This document shows, in pieces, positions 1 to 8,661 of a stretch of DNA of 64,000 nt. The first letter of the stretch is position 1, and each line of letters opens with the position of its first letter. The position numbers were made by a program, and so were the translations under genes. The notes under the pieces are model-generated. The model was not told the origin of the DNA, ran no database searches, and saw only the letters and a program-made list of their open reading frames with translations. Source of the DNA: Martensiomyces pterosporus (Eukaryota; Kickxellomycota; Kickxellomycetes; Kickxellales; Kickxellaceae); assembly GCA_025201845.1 (NCBI GenBank), contig MU603933.1, positions 179,291 to 243,290 on the forward strand, read 5' to 3'.

Positions 1-326
1 CCTTATGTCTTATCTTTCCTTATCCCTTTGCTTGCACGCTACTCCACATGCCTTTCCCCCTTCTCGCCTTCCTCCGTTTGTCATCTGTCGGGCACCCCGA
101 TCATACCCCGCTACCTCGTACTTTCTAATCGCCCTCGCTCTTCTCTCTTGCGCAGAAAACACACTTCCTCGTTCAACTTTTGCTGTAGAAATTATTAGGG
201 GGAGAGCTTGCCTCCAACCCCGCTACTCGTTTAATAAAAAATATTATTTCCAGTCGACACTGAGTGGTGAGCACGGATGGCTGCTTGCTGAGCTACTGGG
301 AAAGCCCCAGTAATGCACCCTGCTTC
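1..326. other. Window edge, no gene recognised
   Basis: Pyrimidine-rich sequence downstream of the PAC2 gene. Short open frames are present but have no recognisable protein character. It probably holds the 3' flank of PAC2, which ends at 327 on the minus strand. Confidence 0.5.
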
Positions 327-1103
327 TCAGAACATCTCGGTGGGGGTGTTGCTGGGCATCAGCCACTCCCAGCTCCTCGGCGGCTGCCACTGCGCTACGC
401 CAGACAGCAGCTCGAGCGCGGCATTCACTGCATTTGCCAGCATGATGGCATCCGGGACATTGTCGCCCTCATTCACCAGCGACACACACGCAGCAACCGG
501 CACGCCCTCCTCGAGACACCGCTCGAGAAGCGGACGAGTGATTCCAGCCGAATGCAGCTGCTTCAGCGACTTCTTCAGTGCCTCGCTCCTGTCTGTGTCC
601 GCAGCATCTCCTGCGTGTGTGTCAGCAAGGTCGTTCAGAGACAGGTCGCGGAATTTCGACACCAGGTCCTCGTCGCTCCAGTTTACCGTCAGCGTACGGA
701 TCTGTGGCCCGCTAATGAGCGCATCTGCTCTCAGAGCCGCATCGCTGCTAGCAAGCAAAATCACGCGGTCGAATCCCCCGCTCTTTATGAACTCCACAAT
801 CTCTTGCGCAAACACCCTGTGGTGCTTTGCCAGGGGCGGCGACCTTTGCTGAACGATCGTCCACTTCTTGTCCTCGGTCTGGTACACTTCCAACGGCACA
901 GCCTTCTCCTCGCTGAGGTGATCGAAACCCGCGGGGCCTGACATTGGGATCAGCGAGCCTGTGTCGATGATGCCGATGCGTGGCAAGCTCAGCGTGTTTA
1001 TTAGGAGGTCGACTGCGAGCTGGGGCACGTTGCCTATTGACACTGCTGGGAGAATAAGCGTGCTTCCCTGTGTGGCGACTTTGTCGCTGGCCTTCACAAA
1101 CAT
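327..1103 (-). CDS. PSMG2: Proteasome assembly chaperone 2 (PAC2/PSMG2, Add66-like)
   Basis: A 258-residue protein, close to the length of human PSMG2. With PAC1 it should form the heterodimer that guides assembly of the 20S proteasome alpha ring in the cytosol. The N-terminus (MFVKASDKVATQGSTLILP, then a stretch beginning SIGNVPQLAVDLLI) and the conserved middle (GIIDTGSLIPMSGPAGF) look like the PAC2 family. The C-terminal SWEWLMP segment matches the family's Trp-containing tail. The frame stays open for 37 codons upstream, but the ATG at 1103 begins directly at the conserved N-terminus and is preferred. It is head-to-head with the MoCo sulfurase gene, sharing an upstream region of about 830 bp. 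No intron is needed. Confidence 0.85.
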   Translation of the reverse strand: MFVKASDKVATQGSTLILPAVSIGNVPQLAVDLLINTLSLPRIGIIDTGSLIPMSGPAGFDHLSEEKAVPLEVYQTEDKKWTIVQQRSPPLAKHHRVFAQEIVEFIKSGGFDRVILLASSDAALRADALISGPQIRTLTVNWSDEDLVSKFRDLSLNDLADTHAGDAADTDRSEALKKSLKQLHSAGITRPLLERCLEEGVPVAACVSLVNEGDNVPDAIMLANAVNAALELLSGVAQWQPPRSWEWLMPSNTPTEMF

Positions 1104-1935
1104 GTTGCTCGAATTTGGCCGCTGTGTGCGTGGAATCAGTAGCTTGAAAAATGAGGTTGGAATGGGGAAGAGGAAAAAGCTGGAGTGCTGCTGAGGAAGG
1201 CGAGTGAAATCCAAGATCCACTCGCTTGCGTATACATGCCAATTGCGTCACCCTAGATGTCTTCAGACGGCTCGCCGGCGAGCCATCGACTCGAGCAGCC
1301 TCTCCGGACGGCTCGCTGATATGCAGAGATGCACCGCCGCTGCCGCCTCATCCGCTGCACCCTAACCGACCAGCACTGGGCGATGGCCGCTGCCCGCGTC
1401 AGTGTGTTCTGCGATGCCAAAGCGGCGCCCCATCACAGCCCGCACGGCCCATTTCCCCATCTGGACGCTCGTGTGTATCCTGCTCAAGCGGGCAAATGGA
1501 TCGCGGCGACGATCCCCGCTGGCCTATCCCGGGCACGGACAAATCGCAGGCGCCACTGCTCTTGGCCCTCGTGACGCACCCTGCTAAACAGGAGAAATCT
1601 CTCCGTTCTATCCGCTGCTGCTGCCAGAGCCAAACCTGCAGCTCCCTCGCTCTATAGGCTACATCTGCTGGCATAGTCTCCTGGTGCAGCTGCACGGAGC
1701 CTTGGGACGTCTACACCATGCGCCCTCTTCTCCCCTGCCTCTTTTCCGCTGCTTTATATTTAATGCATGCCATGCGCTCTTCCTCCTTCCTTTGCTCGCC
1801 AAGTCTGCACGCCTTCTTTCAACTGTAATATTACTGCCTAGGACTATTCGCGCCCTCTTTTTGTACACTGCACTTCAAATAATCATCTTCCCCTTCCACC
1901 ACTCACAGCAAACACTAGCAGAAAGCGTGGACAGC
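1104..1935. promoter_or_regulatory. Divergent intergenic region PAC2 / MoCo sulfurase
   Basis: Shared upstream region of two divergent genes. It is CT-rich just ahead of the sulfurase start, as is common before fungal starts. No distinct TATA box, tRNA or additional gene was recognised. The sulfurase frame stays open from 1684, but that part is compositionally unlike the protein. Confidence 0.5.
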
Positions 1936-4503
1936 ATGTCGGTCAACAAGACACAAGAGCACCAGTCTGCCACCGACCTAGCAGCAGCGGTGGACGACTA
2001 TGGCGGGCGCTTGGATGCCATTCGCCAGACAGAGTATCCGCAGCTATTTGATCAAGCAACGCTGGCAGGCGATGTGCCTCCGCAGCTAAAGACCGTGTAC
2101 CTCGACCACACTGGATCCACACTGTATGCAGCCAGCCACGTCAGGTCGCTGATGGAGGAGCTGCTGACAAACATTCCGTCCAACCCGCACTCGCGGCATG
2201 CCAGCTCCCTCTGGACACACGCGAGGATCGAGCAAGCTCGCGACCGCTTGCTCAAATTCTTTGGCACCTCTGCAGCGACTTACTCATTGGTGTTTACGGC
2301 CAATGCCACCGCTGCAATAAAGCTTGCTGGAGAGCTGGCGCCAATTGGGAGTGAAGAGGCTGGTGTGGGCTCGGGGGTGTTTTGCTATACTCAGGAGGCG
2401 CACACCAGCGTCGTTGGGCTGCGCAGCCTGGTTGCTGATCGGGGCGTCGCTGTGCGTCCGGCAGACTTTGGCGAGCTTGACTCGGTTTTGGCACCGGAGA
2501 ATAACACAGGCACGAGTCTGCTGGCTTACCCGGCGCAGTGCAACTTTTCAGGCGAGCGATTCCCGCTCACTGTGGCTGACAGCATCCACAAGATGTACGC
2601 ACCCATGACTCAGGAAGGCACGCACCCGCCGTGGTGGGTTCTGCTGGACGCTGCTGGATACGCATCAAGTTCTGCCCTGCGCTTAGACGAGCTGGAAGCA
2701 GGCCCTGACTTTGTTGCGCTTTCCATGTACAAGATCTTTGGAATGCCCACCGGTCTCGGCGTCCTGCTGATCAAGAGGTCGTCTGTGCCTTATCTGCGCC
2801 ACAAGAGGTATTTTGGCGGAGGCACGGTTGGCGGTTTGTCGTTCGACACGCAGTGGCAGGAATTCCGCTTGGATGTCGAGTCCAGGTACGAGGACGGCAC
2901 AGTGAATTTCAACGACATCATTTCGGTGCACCACGCGCTTGATGCGCATGCACGGAATTTCGGGTCGATCGACGACGTTGCTCGCCACACACAGTCCATA
3001 ACCCAGTATGCACGGTCGACGCTGGAAGGGCTGGCGCACGCCAACGGTGCCCCAATGTGCGAGGTCTATTCCAATGCGCTGCCATCTGGCGGGAAGCAGG
3101 GCCCTGTTATCGCATTTAGCCTCAAAGACCCCGCTGGCCGATACATTGGGTTTGTGGAAGTTGAGCGGCTCGCCGTCATGTGTGGGATCGCACTTCGCAC
3201 AGGCAGGTTCTGCAACCCTGGAGCGACTCAGAAGTGGCTGAAGCTGAGCACGCCTGAGCTCATCCGCTACTCGTCAATGGGCGTTGTCTGCGGCGACGAC
3301 CATGATCTGGTCGACGGCCATCCAGTCGGCGCTCTGCGGATCTCGTTTGGCGCTATGACCAGCAAGCAGGACATCGATCTATTTGTTTCGTTCGTTACGC
3401 GGCACTTCCGCGACTATGCTCGGACCATCGGCGCAGCAATTGACATGTCGCAAGAGTCAGAGACAGAGACAAAGGTTGACGAGGCGGACGACCTGTCAAC
3501 GGACAAAGAGCCAATTGGTGCGCAAGTGGAGGTGGACCAGATTGTGGTTTACCCTGTAAAGTCATGCCATGGATGGGTGGTACCGCGCGGCGCCTCGTGG
3601 GAGATCACTCGGTATGGGCTGCTGTTCGACCGGTCATTCGTTGTGATGCGCGAAAACAGCACTATACCCATGCAGCAGAAGCGGTACCCGGCTATGGCGC
3701 TGATCAGACCCCGGATCGACCGCCAGCAAGGAGTGCTGGTCCTCGAGGCCAGTGGCCACAAACCACTGGAGATCAGCCTGCGTGCAGACTCGCTCAACTT
3801 GCAGCCCGTGGAGACCCGTGTGTGTGGAGACCGCATGGATATCTTCCGTGTGGTGTCGGAGGGTGTTTCTGCATGGCTGTCGTCGGTGCTTTCTGTGTCT
3901 TGCTATCTGGCCTGCGAGCCTGCGTTGCTGCTGAACAGCGGCACAAAGGAGGGCCAAGACCGCGAGGAACACGCTGGTCTGGGCGAGAGGAGAGACTCTG
4001 CGTGCTATGCGCGGACCAGACGCGGCGACCTGTCGTTTGTCAACGAAGCGCAGATCTCCCTGGTCACCGCGGAGAGCGCACAGCAGGTTGAGAGCTGGGT
4101 GATGGAGCAAAGCGACACGCTTGGCTCCACCGGTGGAGCGAAGCAAGAAGGCGGATTCGGACCGATGCAGTACCGCCCCAATATCATCGTCAAGTCAGCA
4201 GTGCCAGCCACGGCCCCTCACAAGGGCCGCCACCGTCCCCTGGAGCCGTTTGCTGAGCTCAGATGGACGCATGTGCGCCTGGGAAAGGCCACGCTGCAAG
4301 TCTCTGGCCTGTGCAGGAGATGCCAGATGATTGGGGTTAACCAGGAATCGGCTCAGGTGCTCAAAGAGCCTTACTCGACGCTAGCAAGGAAGATGAGAAT
4401 CGACGGTAAGGTTATCTTTGGAATCTACCTGGACATCGTGGACCCTGGTGCCGAAACAGCAGTCGCCATCAGACCTGGGATGCCCCTTGGTGTCTCCATG
4501 TAA
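1936..4503 (+). CDS. MOCOS: Molybdenum cofactor sulfurase (MOCOS / HxB / ABA3 type)
   Basis: An 855-residue two-domain protein that inserts the terminal sulfur into the molybdenum cofactor of xanthine dehydrogenase and aldehyde oxidase type enzymes. The N-terminal part is a PLP-dependent, NifS-like cysteine desulfurase. VYLDHTGSTLY begins the fold, Lys266 in SMYKIFGMPTGLGVLL is the expected Schiff-base lysine, and Cys426 in LRTGRFCNPGA is the expected persulfide cysteine. The C-terminal part, from about residue 536 (IVVYPVKSCHGW), is a MOSC N-terminal beta barrel plus MOSC domain ending in CRRCQMIGVNQ and the final GVSM. The ATG at 1936 was chosen because conserved sequence starts soon after it. 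The gene is convergent with the SET-domain gene, only 85 bp away. Confidence 0.93.
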   Translation: MSVNKTQEHQSATDLAAAVDDYGGRLDAIRQTEYPQLFDQATLAGDVPPQLKTVYLDHTGSTLYAASHVRSLMEELLTNIPSNPHSRHASSLWTHARIEQARDRLLKFFGTSAATYSLVFTANATAAIKLAGELAPIGSEEAGVGSGVFCYTQEAHTSVVGLRSLVADRGVAVRPADFGELDSVLAPENNTGTSLLAYPAQCNFSGERFPLTVADSIHKMYAPMTQEGTHPPWWVLLDAAGYASSSALRLDELEAGPDFVALSMYKIFGMPTGLGVLLIKRSSVPYLRHKRYFGGGTVGGLSFDTQWQEFRLDVESRYEDGTVNFNDIISVHHALDAHARNFGSIDDVARHTQSITQYARSTLEGLAHANGAPMCEVYSNALPSGGKQGPVIAFSLKDPAGRYIGFVEVERLAVMCGIALRTGRFCNPGATQKWLKLSTPELIRYSSMGVVCGDDHDLVDGHPVGALRISFGAMTSKQDIDLFVSFVTRHFRDYARTIGAAIDMSQESETETKVDEADDLSTDKEPIGAQVEVDQIVVYPVKSCHGWVVPRGASWEITRYGLLFDRSFVVMRENSTIPMQQKRYPAMALIRPRIDRQQGVLVLEASGHKPLEISLRADSLNLQPVETRVCGDRMDIFRVVSEGVSAWLSSVLSVSCYLACEPALLLNSGTKEGQDREEHAGLGERRDSACYARTRRGDLSFVNEAQISLVTAESAQQVESWVMEQSDTLGSTGGAKQEGGFGPMQYRPNIIVKSAVPATAPHKGRHRPLEPFAELRWTHVRLGKATLQVSGLCRRCQMIGVNQESAQVLKEPYSTLARKMRIDGKVIFGIYLDIVDPGAETAVAIRPGMPLGVSM

Positions 4504-4562
4504 ACCAAGCCAATTCCTAAGCACGCGCTGTATTATCTCGTTGCAGCTTTTGTCAGCCGATA

Positions 4563-4568
4563 AATAAA
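4563..4568 (+). terminator. Poly(A) signal AATAAA after MoCo sulfurase
   Basis: AATAAA about 60 bp past the sulfurase stop, inside the 85-bp gap to the convergent SET-domain gene. The 3' UTRs of the two genes must nearly touch or overlap. Confidence 0.5.
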
Positions 4569-4588
4569 AAAGAAATGGGCGGTGTGGT

Positions 4589-6463
4589 TTAAGACAGCTT
4601 GGAAACGGCCTTCTTGTATGTCTTGATGCAGTGCTGGAGGACCTTGCGCTCATTGCTCCTGAGCTGCTTTGCGCTCTCCCACCGGCAAAGCTGCACGTGG
4701 TCCGTGGGTCTCTGCCCAAGGATGTTGTCGTCGGCCACCTGTGCCATGCGCTTCTCAGCCAGGAGGTATGAAGCACGGCAGACAAGCACAGCCGTCTTCT
4801 TCTTCACAACGGAGTCCTTGTTGGCCTCGCGGTATGCGGCAGAGACTGATGCACCGGCATCAAGCTTGTCCTGGAAAGTTGACCAGAACTGGCGCATGAT
4901 CGGGAAGTAGTGCCTGAAGATCTCGTCCGACTGGGATGCCTGAACAAACGCAGCCTCCTCTGCGAATCCAAGAGCCAGAAGCGTGACAAGGTTGAGGTTG
5001 GGGTGGCCAGGCGCATCGACGGAGAATGTCGGCGGCTCGCTGTCGTCGCTGTCTGCCTCCTCGTCGGCGTCATCCATCATGGCAACATCCTCGCCATCGT
5101 CGCTGTGGCCGTCATGTTCGTCGCTGTCCTCTTCACCCTCCTTGCTGTCCTGCTCCTTGGCACGATGGTGAGGCACAAACAGGTCCCTGAACCGGGCAAT
5201 GACTTCGGCGATGTCATTCGAGCGCTTCTCCGAGACCGCCACAGCGAATGCCTGGAGGACATCGCCCGAATCGAGGACCACCGCCTCGAACGGACTGTGC
5301 TTGTCACAGAACCCATACCGGTGGAGGAGGTAGGCGGACCCGTGCTCGCCGTACGTGTTGAAAACCTCGCTGCCAGCCCTGCAGGTCTTGAACACGACCA
5401 TATCGAGGGTGTCATCCCACTTGCCGTCTTCGTCATCAGAACCAGACTCCATCTCACTTTCCTCGTCTTCCTCATCCCCTGCCTTCTCGCTCTCGTCTTC
5501 AACCTCGATCGGCTCGCCTCTTTCATCAATGAGCACAGGCAGCTCCTCGCCGATTTCCTCTTCCTCTCCATCCTCAGATCCATCGTCCTCATCTTCCCAG
5601 TCGTCGCCCTCGTCATCCTCACTGCCGTAATGGCTGCTGTGTTCATCCTCGCCATCTTCGTCTTCTCCTTCCTCTCCTTCTCCTTCTCCTTCCTCTCCTT
5701 CCTCTTGATCCCTGAGCTCAAGCCCCTCCATATGCTCGCATCCAAACGCTTCTCCACACAGCGGGCAGACCATCTCTTCGCTCTCAATATGGACGTTCTC
5801 GCCTGCAGTCTTGTGGTTAAATATATCAGCAAATGGCACCATGGAGTTCCCTCTATGCACGTCAACCATGAAAGCGCGAGACGAGACCAAGCTGGCCACA
5901 GCCAGGAAATCCTCAAACCGATCCCATTTTATGCCGTTACCCGACCGGAATACCAGTGGGTAATCACCAACGAGCTTTTGCAGAACCTCAAAATCGTCGC
6001 GCAAGTTCCTCTCGTCGCGCTCGACCCACCGGGCGACGTTAGTCCCTTGCAGCCACGACCTCGCCTTTGCGTCCCACAGCATCGGGATGTCTGCACGCTC
6101 AGGCAGCGATTGCAAGTAGCCACACCAGGGGCTGTCCTCGCCCAGCGACATCTCGTACATGACCGAGATACACAGCGCCAGGCTGCCGCCAAGCTCCTCG
6201 TCCTCGAAGATGTTGGCCAGAGGGCTGGTGGCCGATGAAAGCACCGCGGCCTTGGGGATCATCACCAGGGGCTCCTCATCGATGAGGTCGCGCCGGGCCA
6301 TGACGCCGAATCCATCTGACGAGACAATGTTGCTGCCCGCCTTGGCCACTTGCCGCTCGACGATATGGATCGCCTCTTGGTTGTATTTGACCTCGTTCTC
6401 CTCGAACCACGCCAGAAGACGCTCGAGCTTCTCGGCGTTCGATACAGCTGATGAACCAGGCAT
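4589..6463 (-). CDS. SET-domain lysine methyltransferase, SETD6/Rkm4-like, with acidic insertion
   Basis: A 624-residue SET protein of the Rubisco-LSMT-like group, which methylates non-histone lysines, including ribosomal proteins for the Rkm enzymes. GFGVMARRDL, the MVPFADIFNHKT motif with the conserved Asn-His, and GSEVFNTYGEHGSAYLLHRY are SET core motifs. The substrate-binding helical domain follows, with a second acidic loop (EEDSDEHDGHSDDGED). Between FNH and FNTYG lies an extra block of about 120 residues (roughly 228-350). It starts with a C-x2-C-x5-C-x-H pattern (Cys233, Cys236, Cys242, His244) and then becomes almost purely Glu/Asp/Gly/Ser. SETD6 and Rkm4 lack so large an insertion there. 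Exact substrate is unknown. The CAT at 6461-6463 is the start codon on this strand. Confidence 0.85.
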   Translation of the reverse strand: MPGSSAVSNAEKLERLLAWFEENEVKYNQEAIHIVERQVAKAGSNIVSSDGFGVMARRDLIDEEPLVMIPKAAVLSSATSPLANIFEDEELGGSLALCISVMYEMSLGEDSPWCGYLQSLPERADIPMLWDAKARSWLQGTNVARWVERDERNLRDDFEVLQKLVGDYPLVFRSGNGIKWDRFEDFLAVASLVSSRAFMVDVHRGNSMVPFADIFNHKTAGENVHIESEEMVCPLCGEAFGCEHMEGLELRDQEEGEEGEGEGEEGEDEDGEDEHSSHYGSEDDEGDDWEDEDDGSEDGEEEEIGEELPVLIDERGEPIEVEDESEKAGDEEDEESEMESGSDDEDGKWDDTLDMVVFKTCRAGSEVFNTYGEHGSAYLLHRYGFCDKHSPFEAVVLDSGDVLQAFAVAVSEKRSNDIAEVIARFRDLFVPHHRAKEQDSKEGEEDSDEHDGHSDDGEDVAMMDDADEEADSDDSEPPTFSVDAPGHPNLNLVTLLALGFAEEAAFVQASQSDEIFRHYFPIMRQFWSTFQDKLDAGASVSAAYREANKDSVVKKKTAVLVCRASYLLAEKRMAQVADDNILGQRPTDHVQLCRWESAKQLRSNERKVLQHCIKTYKKAVSKLS

Positions 6464-7527
6464 ATGGGCCTTGTGCTTCCCTATTGCAAAAACAGAGTCT
6501 ATTTATTTTGGCGAACGTATAGCACCAGACAGGACAAACCAGAAAGCGAAAACAAAGCGAAAACAAAGCAGCTTCGTAGGTGCCTGTGCTCAAAAGAGGG
6601 GCAGGGAGAAAAGAAGGAAAAGAAAAAAGCTGTGGCTCGAAATTTGGGATCAGATTTGATCAGCACTGGGTCTGGAGGCTGGAGATCGCGTCCTCTGGCT
6701 CAGGCCTCGCTCGCGTGGCCCAAATTGGCTTTCCACCCGAAAACATCCTCGTGTGTTTTGATGTCAATGTAGGCATCTCCGTCCTGGACCAGCTCTACCG
6801 ACGGCACGCCTGGACACCTAGACAAGGAGTGGGGGAGACATACACGCGGCCTGTGTGCCTTCAGTGCAACATCTGTGTATATAAGGAGCACATCTCGCCC
6901 GACATTAGCATGCATGCATGGCACTTACCGCTTGAAAAGCCGAACAAGTGGTTTGCACACCACAACATCGCTCTTCTCGCAGGTGTATTGGACAATCTTT
7001 ATGAGCTCGCATTCCTTTGCCGAGCGATCTGGCAAGCGCCTGCTGGTGCCTTCACCGATGTTCTCCTGCACCATATATACACAAAAGCCAGCGACTCTTC
7101 TAGACGTGTGTCTATGGCTGCGTGCCCAGAATGAAGTAGTAGTGGGAGGGGAATGACAAAAGCCTGCCGTGTGCTCGCGTGTATATTGCCCAACGCTTGA
7201 GCGCACGTTCTCCCGGCAATGACTTATGCCCAATCATCTGACAGTCCGGCCAATGGGGGAAGCGCCTGTGGCTAGTGGAGAGGCGGTTCACTAGCGCGCA
7301 CTAGCTCGCTGACTGTGCTCCTGCCCCTTCTCTTTTCTTCGGCTTTTACTCGCCTCTTCTGCCTTCTACAAGCATTTTGGTTAGCTCCGTGCGTGCCCTC
7401 TCGCTCTCTTTGCTAATTCAGCACGCCCTCTCGCTTAGCAAGCCTCACAGCCCCTGTGCTTTGTCTACATTTGCATACACCCGAAAAATAACAACTCAAG
7501 GCCGAATTTTATAAAGGCTGGACAGCG
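6464..7527. promoter_or_regulatory. Divergent intergenic region SET gene / CAF40
   Basis: About 1.06 kb between two divergent starts. Short TATATA-like tracts occur near 6876 and 7073, and CT-rich blocks lie at 7310-7450 ahead of CAF40. Open frames here have no protein-like character. Confidence 0.5.
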
Positions 7528-8661
7528 ATGAACGGTGGGAATACGGTCTCGGTCCCGCACACGTCAGGAATAGGAGCGACTCAGAGCTACATGTACGCAC
7601 AGCAGCACGCAGGTCTGCCGCAATCTGGGGGATTGGACGGAGCCAGCTACCAAAATCAGGCGCTTTACGCGCGGCTAAGCGGCCAAGTAGGACAAGCGGC
7701 TGGAGCAGCAGGAAACACCGTAAATGTTAGCCAAATGGGCAGTGTTTACACGGGTGCCGCTGTAAACAGCGCCACTGCCGCCACCACCAGCGCGGCGGCG
7801 GCAGCAGCAGGCGGACATCCCACTGCGAATGTCAATGGGCAGCTACTGGTGAATGCCGAAAACGAGGCCCTGTACCAGCTCATGATTGAGCTCTTTTCTG
7901 CCAACAACCGCGAGCATGCGCTGGCGGAGCTTAGCCGGAGACGCGACCAGAACCCAGATCTGGGTGTGGCGCTGTGGAACTCCTACGGAGTGATGACGAT
8001 ACTATACCAGGAGATCATCGCCATATACCCGCTGCTCAACCCGCCGGCCCTCACCATGCCTGTGTCGAACCGCGCGTGCAACTCCCTTGCGCTGCTGCAG
8101 CTTGTGGCCACACACGAGCAGACCCGCATGCAGCTCCTCAAGGCCAATGTGCCGCAGCTCCTGTACCCGTTCCTCAGCACCGCCAGCAAGGCCAAGCAGT
8201 ACGACAATTTGCGGCTCACCAGCCTGGGGGTAATAGGGGCATTGGTGAAGTACGACAACCACGAGGTGATCAGCTTTTTTGTGGCCACAGAGTTCCTCCC
8301 GCTGTGCCTCAAGATCATGGACATTGGCAGCGAGCTGTGCAAGGTGGTTGCCACGTTTATCTTCCAAAAGATCATCCTGGACGACGGCGGGTTCCACTAC
8401 GTTACCTCGCACCCTAAGCGCCTGCACACGGTCCTGGTGATCCTCAACAACGTCATCAACCAGATGGTCGCTGCTCCATCGGGCAGATTGCTGAAGAGCG
8501 TATCCAAGTGCCTGATTCGCCTTGCGGATAACCAGAAGGCCAGGGAGGAGATGCGCGAGGGGCTGTCGGAGCACTTGAGAGATTCGACGTTTGCTCAGGT
8601 GCTTTCGGAAGATGTCTCTTACAGGCGCCTGGTCTACCAGCTGATGGTGAAGCTGGCCTGA
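7528..8661 (+). CDS. CAF40: CCR4-NOT complex subunit Caf40/CNOT9 (Rcd1)
   Basis: A 377-residue armadillo-type protein, an integral subunit of the CCR4-NOT deadenylase that docks mRNA-binding effectors. The first 110 or so residues are Gly/Ala/Gln/Ser-rich and disordered, as in yeast Caf40. From about residue 112 (NEALYQLMIELFSANNREHA) the Rcd1 core is very well conserved, with SNRACNSLALLQLVATHEQT, RLTSLGVIGALVKYD and FLPLCLKIMDIGSELCK. The protein ends RLVYQLMVKLA. It is a single exon, and the ATG at 7528 precedes the low-complexity leader. Confidence 0.96.
   Translation: MNGGNTVSVPHTSGIGATQSYMYAQQHAGLPQSGGLDGASYQNQALYARLSGQVGQAAGAAGNTVNVSQMGSVYTGAAVNSATAATTSAAAAAAGGHPTANVNGQLLVNAENEALYQLMIELFSANNREHALAELSRRRDQNPDLGVALWNSYGVMTILYQEIIAIYPLLNPPALTMPVSNRACNSLALLQLVATHEQTRMQLLKANVPQLLYPFLSTASKAKQYDNLRLTSLGVIGALVKYDNHEVISFFVATEFLPLCLKIMDIGSELCKVVATFIFQKIILDDGGFHYVTSHPKRLHTVLVILNNVINQMVAAPSGRLLKSVSKCLIRLADNQKAREEMREGLSEHLRDSTFAQVLSEDVSYRRLVYQLMVKLA

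Noticed and set aside
4910..6238. 442-codon plus-strand open frame
   Set aside because: It lies entirely antisense to the SET-domain gene. It arises from Glu/Asp codons read backwards as Val/Leu/Phe/Ile-rich sequence and has no family motif.
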